Source: an uncultured Lachnospiraceae bacterium
GTDB lineage: Bacteria; Bacillota_A; Clostridia; Lachnospirales; Lachnospiraceae
Length of the DNA: 9,166 nt
NCBI GenBank assembly: GCA_902787595.1
Contig: CADAHD010000040.1
Coordinates: forward strand, 1 to 9,166
Reading direction: 5' to 3'
Both the position numbers and the translations under genes were made by a program. Shown piece after piece: positions 5,337 to 9,166 of this stretch. The first letter of the stretch is position 1; each line of letters opens with the position of its first letter. The notes under the pieces are model-generated. The model was not told the origin of the DNA and searched no databases. It saw only the letters and a program-made list of their open reading frames with translations.

Positions 5337-7406
5337 ATGAAAAAGAAAACTGATAGAAAAACAATAATCGGCAGCAGTATTTTCGGCTGCGCAGCAGTAT
5401 TAGGCATTGCAGGTATCCTGGGCTTTAACGCCCTTTCCGGAAACAGCGGAAAAGCTTTTGCGGAAGGATCCGAAAACGGCGGGAAAGCTGCGGAAGAACA
5501 GCACGAAAACGGCTGGGAAGCTGCGAACAGGGATACGGAGTATGTCTACTGTGTGGGATCCGTCAGCAAGATCTATTCAACAGCTGCGGTAATGCGTCTG
5601 GCAGAGGAAGGAAAGGTGATGCTTGATGCGCCGGTGACGGATTATATACCTGAGTTTCGTATGGATGATCCGAGGTATAAAGATATCACTGTGCGGATGC
5701 TGATGGATCACACCTCCGCTCTGATGGGATCAACTTATTCCGGAGGGCATCTGTATGAAGATGAAAATGAGGATCTGCTGGATCAGATGCCGGAGCGCCT
5801 GGCCGGACAACGGCTGAAAGCGGACCCCGGGGAATATGCTTCTTACTGCAACGACGGTTTTGATCTGCTGGCGCTCATTACACAGCGGGTAAGCGGCATG
5901 GACTATACGGAATATGTTCAAAAGTATTTGATGGAGCCTACAGGTGGTGACAGCACGGGATCCGGTGTGACATATCTTTCGATGAAGGATCTGGCACCGG
6001 CGTATACCGCAGGACATGTTCTTTATGAGCAGGGCGGCACACAGGTGATCGGGGCCGGAGGCATCTATGCAACGGCTTCCGATACGGCTAGATTCGGCTC
6101 TGCCTTTTTTGCGGGAAATAAGAACATCCTCTCGGAAGCTTCCAAAGCTGCGATGGCAGCGCCCTGGTCGGATAAGGATATCTATATGGATGAAAACGGC
6201 CTTGGCTGGGACTTTGTATCAGTGAAGCGGTATGAGGACGCCGGTATCAAGGTACTGGGAAAAGGCGGTGACACTTTGATGAATCACGCTTTTCTCCTGG
6301 TTGCACCTGAAGAAAAGATCAGTGTATCCGTGCTTGCAAACGGCGGCAGCAGTACATTGAACGCCCTCATGGCAGAGGCGATACTGGATGTGTGCCTGGA
6401 AGAAGAGGGGGTCACCCTTACGGATCCTTCCTGGCCGGCAGCAGTAAATATTTATGATATCCCGGAAGAATATGAGACCATGGCCGGAGCGTATGCCGTT
6501 TCGGGGATGGAGGGAGCCGTGATCGATAAGATCTCTTTTCCGGAGCATAAGTATATGCATGTGGAAAGTGTAGGGCCGTATAAAACGAGCTGTCAGGATT
6601 TTGCGTTGACGGAAGACGGCAGGTTTGCACAGCTGGCGTATGAAGTGGAAGACAGCGGGACGGATCAGATGAGATTTGCTCTAAATCCGATGTATATTTC
6701 CTTTCAGACGGGTGCTGACGGAAGGATCCTTCTGGCTGCCGATCAGAATACACGACTTCCGGGGATAGGAGAGCAGGCACAGCATTTTTACATTGGAGAA
6801 AAGATGGACGAAGATCCCGTGTGCGCTGGGGCAGAGGCTTTTGCACAGAAGGTAAACGGCAGGGAATTCCTCATCTGCAGTGAAAGGCCTTCGTCAAGTG
6901 CTTACGACATGGCATTCATGGAAGTGGTGCCGTCGGCTGAGTTTCCGGGATATGTATTTGTTGTCAACAGCGGGCTGGGAACACATCTGTTAAAGATCAC
7001 GGATGCTACTCATGCGCTGGCATTTACGGACATCCCGTCCAGCAGAAACCGCGATCTGATGGATGTTACACTGAAAGAAGATGAGGATGGACTTAAGCTT
7101 GTTACAAGCAACGGTCTGGAGTTTATTTCGGAAGAGAACATACCGTACTTTGATGCTTCCGTAAATGAGATCGCACTTTCCTCTGATGCACCGGCATGGT
7201 TTAAGATAGGAAAAGAAATGGCGAATGCAGAGATCGCGATCACGGATAGGCCTGAACACAGCGTGGTTTATGTATATAACAAATTCGGTGAGGTAGTCTA
7301 TACGACCCACGTGATCGGTATGACCAATGTTCTGCCTATGCCGGAAGGCGGCTGGATCGTATTTCTCGGAGAAGACGGAGAAACGATCCGCCTGTCATCA
7401 AAATGA
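5337..7406 (+). CDS. Exported serine hydrolase, beta-lactamase/transpeptidase fold (class C, S12-like)
   Basis: Likely acts outside the membrane on an ester, amide or D-peptide-type substrate; the exact reaction is unknown. The 689 residues start with a basic KKKTDRK and a hydrophobic segment at about 9-30. A possible signal-peptidase site AFA-E follows at 40-43; otherwise it stays membrane anchored. Catalytic motifs: Ser75-Val-Ser-Lys78 (GSVSKIY), Tyr170-Cys-Asn172 (the YxN motif), and GKGGDT (308-313) in place of KTG. Only about 32 residues separate the putative cleavage site from the nucleophile. Family members usually have about 60, including a first strand pair (the AVAVVKDGK-type segment) that I cannot find here. 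In its place are 11-residue repeats. Residues about 370-689 form a second, beta-rich domain that I do not recognise. The TGA stop is supplied by the REP-like palindrome. Position after the exporter suggests a joint role (inference). YbbAP with the TesA esterase in E. coli is a loose analogy only. Confidence 0.9.
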   Translation: MKKKTDRKTIIGSSIFGCAAVLGIAGILGFNALSGNSGKAFAEGSENGGKAAEEQHENGWEAANRDTEYVYCVGSVSKIYSTAAVMRLAEEGKVMLDAPVTDYIPEFRMDDPRYKDITVRMLMDHTSALMGSTYSGGHLYEDENEDLLDQMPERLAGQRLKADPGEYASYCNDGFDLLALITQRVSGMDYTEYVQKYLMEPTGGDSTGSGVTYLSMKDLAPAYTAGHVLYEQGGTQVIGAGGIYATASDTARFGSAFFAGNKNILSEASKAAMAAPWSDKDIYMDENGLGWDFVSVKRYEDAGIKVLGKGGDTLMNHAFLLVAPEEKISVSVLANGGSSTLNALMAEAILDVCLEEEGVTLTDPSWPAAVNIYDIPEEYETMAGAYAVSGMEGAVIDKISFPEHKYMHVESVGPYKTSCQDFALTEDGRFAQLAYEVEDSGTDQMRFALNPMYISFQTGADGRILLAADQNTRLPGIGEQAQHFYIGEKMDEDPVCAGAEAFAQKVNGREFLICSERPSSSAYDMAFMEVVPSAEFPGYVFVVNSGLGTHLLKITDATHALAFTDIPSSRNRDLMDVTLKEDEDGLKLVTSNGLEFISEENIPYFDASVNEIALSSDAPAWFKIGKEMANAEIAITDRPEHSVVYVYNKFGEVVYTTHVIGMTNVLPMPEGGWIVFLGEDGETIRLSSK
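5440..5538 (+). repeat. Three degenerate 33-bp tandem repeats in the hydrolase N-terminus
   Basis: Units begin at 5440, 5473 and 5506. Each contains a GAAAAC/GAAACAGC-type start followed by a GGGAAAGCTGCGGAA-like block; units 2 and 3 are the most alike. In protein they read SGNSGKAFAEG, SENGGKAAEEQ, HENGWEAANRD, a hydrophilic linker of 11-residue steps just before the catalytic Ser75. The resemblance is stronger in DNA, and in the +1 frame, than in the protein, which points to duplication of DNA rather than selected protein repeats. Confidence 0.65.
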
Positions 7407-7434
7407 GGACAAGAGGACCGTCCCCCTGTCCTCA
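7404..7434. repeat. REP-like palindromic element at a convergent gene junction
   Basis: Arms TGAGGACA (7404-7411) and TGTCCTCA (7427-7434) are exact reverse complements around a 15-base GC-rich centre. Read on the minus strand, the core is GGGGGACGGTCCTCTTG. From memory this belongs to a repeat type with a GGGGACGGT...TTGTCC core found scattered in many Clostridia and other genomes, sometimes with REP-associated tyrosine transposases. No transposase lies in this window. The first three bases are the TGA stop of the hydrolase. The last three, read on the minus strand, are the TGA stop of the WYL gene. The hairpin may also help end transcription, but there is no U tract. Confidence 0.75.
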
Positions 7435-8382
7435 CTTATCCATAAGCTCTGCTTGTTTTTTAAGACGCTGCTTTATCAGGTTTATGAAGTGATCGTTTTC
7501 GATGACCTGTATCATAGGACCAAAAGACAGGATCTCGATAAGAAGCTCGGTTTCATCATCTTTATCGTAAAAAATCTCGCAGAGATAGCTGTTATCATCA
7601 CAGCGCCGGGTATTCTTGCGGTAATCGGCAAACTGAAGCATTGCGCGTTCCATGGCATTGCGTTCATCATATATTTTAAGTATAACACTTTCTTTTCCGC
7701 GGCTTTTGACTGTGATATCCGTTTCCGTATCATTATCGCAAATGCTCAGATTTTGAATGCGTGAGAGGCGGAGTATTGCATATTGAAGAGTGTTAGCGGT
7801 CCGTCTGAGACAAAGAAGACGGAAACAGTCATTCTTAACGGAGTATTCAAGATGATAGGGCAATATAGTAAGTTTTGTGCTTCGTCCGGTTCTTGAAGAA
7901 TATGTTATGCGCAGGGGTTTTCCGGTTTTGATGGCATAAAGGATGGAACGGAAAAAGGATCTGTATGTTTCGTCAGAATAATCATCTCCGTCATTGAAAC
8001 GATCGAAATAATAAAAATCCGTATAATGAAAAAGCGGTTTGATATCTCTGAGAGTTTCGTTTAGTTTATCGCTTTCTTCAGGGGATAAAAACAGTGAAGC
8101 GCGCGGATCATTAAGCACTGCTTTTATCCAGCGTTTTTGCAGTCCGGATAAAGGTGTTTTTATTCCGCCCGGAATTGCGGAGGCAAAAGAACCCTTATCT
8201 TCCGTAAAAAGCCCGTATCTGTTTTCGGAAAGCTTAGGCAATAAAAACAGAAGGCTTTCCCCAAAGCCATATTTAAGTATCGTATCGGTCATTAACTTAA
8301 CGCTTATCTTTCCTTTATGTGAAAGTAAGCGCTTGACTATGCCGAAGTATCGATTGTATATTTCCGAGAATATTTTTTCCAT
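7432..8382 (-). CDS. WYL-domain protein, probable transcriptional regulator partner
   Basis: The 316-residue product has three regions. The N-terminal part, at about 1-110, starts EKIFSEIYNRYFGIVKRLL; it is helical and has no recognisable helix-turn-helix. A WYL-type domain at about 146-215 has the pattern LYAIKTGKPLRITYSSRTGR, then LTILPYHLEY, then FRLLCLRR where the Trp-Tyr-Leu signature would be (here Phe-Arg-Leu). A C-terminal WCX-like domain at about 231-308 reads ILKIYDERNAMERAML through IEILSFGPMIQVI. WYL domains are known as ligand- or nucleic-acid-sensing modules in bacterial regulators. The ATG follows the stop of the upstream gene directly (TAAATG on the minus strand), with no Shine-Dalgarno, so translation is probably by re-initiation. 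Such paired WYL genes occur in Clostridia. The product may form a complex with its neighbour. Target unknown. The stop lies in the REP-like palindrome. Confidence 0.8.
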   Translation of the reverse strand: MEKIFSEIYNRYFGIVKRLLSHKGKISVKLMTDTILKYGFGESLLFLLPKLSENRYGLFTEDKGSFASAIPGGIKTPLSGLQKRWIKAVLNDPRASLFLSPEESDKLNETLRDIKPLFHYTDFYYFDRFNDGDDYSDETYRSFFRSILYAIKTGKPLRITYSSRTGRSTKLTILPYHLEYSVKNDCFRLLCLRRTANTLQYAILRLSRIQNLSICDNDTETDITVKSRGKESVILKIYDERNAMERAMLQFADYRKNTRRCDDNSYLCEIFYDKDDETELLIEILSFGPMIQVIENDHFINLIKQRLKKQAELMDK

Positions 8383-9166
8383 TTATTCAATATCATAAAT
8401 GCTGAGCATCTTATCCATATCAGAAAAAAAGAGCTCTTCAAGCTGTTTGTTCTCTTCAAATAACCTTTCTCCGTCAGTGCCGAATATTTTTAATTCAATG
8501 ATCCTTCCTGTAAAACTGCGTATCCACGGAAACATTTCCATGGCATCCGCTGCGTTTCGCTCATACAGGAAAGAGTTTTCGGCAATCTTTGTGACACTGC
8601 CGCCTTCACCCTCACGTATCAGCCGCTGTACTATATAAGCCTCCAATTTTTCGTCAGCGTGTATTGTTAATCTTAGCTTTTGTAATCTGCCACGGCCCGG
8701 AAAAAAAGGCCGGAAAGATACGCCCCAGATACTTTCCTTTGCTTTGTTCAGACTCAGTGAAAGATCTTTGTTACCTGTATATTTTTCAAGTATCTGTACT
8801 TTATTGATCTGGTCCAGCCTGTATGTATTAAAGCCTCCGGATTTTTTGCTTTCAACATACATGCATACAAAACGACGGCCGCTGCGGGTGCTTACAAAAA
8901 TCTGAAGCGGAAGACCGCATACCGTTAAAGCTTCCTTATCTTCCTGTTTGCGGTTTTGAACGCTTATCCGTACATATTTTTTTTCATGGATGGCAGACAG
9001 AAGATACAGCAGTATTTCGTCTTCCAGCGTAAAAGTAGGGAAGCTGTGTTTTACACGGAAAGTATCATTCTTTTCGCTGAGATCTGAAAGAATAGTATTT
9101 CCTATAAATCCAAGCGGCTGTTCCAGTTGAAAGCATTTGATCATATCGACAAGACCTTCTGCTTTT
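8383..9166 (-). CDS. WYL-domain protein, 5' end missing
   Basis: The frame is open to the right edge. An ATG exists at 9144, but in-frame codons upstream read KAEGLVD without interruption and no ribosome site precedes it, so the true start and probably an N-terminal DNA-binding or helical region lie outside. In the visible part (numbered from that Met), a WYL-like domain spans about 43-120: EILLYLLSAIHEKKYVRISV, then GLPLQIFVSTRSGRRFVCMY, then FNTYRLDQINKVQIL. The last of these is the typical R-LD-I closing segment. A WCX-like C-terminal domain at about 155-240 follows: LRLTIHADEKLEAYIVQRL through EMFPWIRSFTGRIIEL. It abuts the downstream WYL gene with no spacer, so both come from one transcript that begins beyond the window. 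Probably the regulator of the pair; its target cannot be told from the sequence. Confidence 0.78.
   Translation of the reverse strand, partial: KAEGLVDMIKCFQLEQPLGFIGNTILSDLSEKNDTFRVKHSFPTFTLEDEILLYLLSAIHEKKYVRISVQNRKQEDKEALTVCGLPLQIFVSTRSGRRFVCMYVESKKSGGFNTYRLDQINKVQILEKYTGNKDLSLSLNKAKESIWGVSFRPFFPGRGRLQKLRLTIHADEKLEAYIVQRLIREGEGGSVTKIAENSFLYERNAADAMEMFPWIRSFTGRIIELKIFGTDGERLFEENKQLEELFFSDMDKMLSIYDIE

Noticed and set aside
6418..6846. Open frame of 142 codons on the minus strand within the hydrolase gene
   Set aside because: Composition is typical of an antisense shadow (Pro/Arg/Ser/His-rich), and the sense frame is a clear protein.
7435..7446. CTTAT/ATAAG palindrome beside the REP-like element
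   Set aside because: Short, inside the WYL coding sequence (Met-Asp-Lys end), and expected by chance.
7327..7764. Open plus-strand frame across the end of the hydrolase and the WYL gene
   Set aside because: It runs antisense through the WCX-like domain of a recognisable gene and has no ribosome site.

Overview
The window looks like a chromosomal piece of a low-to-mid GC Gram-positive of the Clostridia, most likely Lachnospiraceae-like. This is inference from gene families, AGGAG-type ribosome binding sites, and a two-component system placed beside an FtsX-type ABC exporter and paired WYL regulators. No marker gene fixes the taxon.

Plus strand, 1-7406: a signalling and export block. An OmpR-family response regulator (its start is off the left edge) overlaps by ATGA a membrane sensor kinase. 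A 105-bp gap (1841-1945) with clear regulatory structure follows. It holds two tandem 11-bp repeats that look like a response-regulator site, a TATAAT box, and a perfect 17-bp inverted repeat whose right arm contains the start codon of the next gene. Then come an ABC ATPase and, 3 bp later, an 839-residue two-lobed MacB/FtsX-type permease. After a 106-bp gap carrying two copies of a TGTCATTCCGAAC repeat comes an exported serine beta-lactamase-like hydrolase with a long unassigned C-terminal half.

Minus strand, 9166-7432: two abutting genes for WYL-domain proteins, probably transcriptional regulators. The upstream one runs off the right edge. They converge on the hydrolase.

The 25-bp space between the two convergent stop codons is filled by one palindromic REP-like element (7404-7434). 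Its two ends are themselves the TGA stop codons of both genes.

Likely working order (inference): the kinase senses an extracytoplasmic signal through a domain of about 100 residues. The regulator then activates the ABC promoter through the tandem repeats, and the exporter with the secreted hydrolase acts on a cell-envelope or antimicrobial substrate. No RNA genes, CRISPR, transposase genes or convincing intrinsic terminators were seen.
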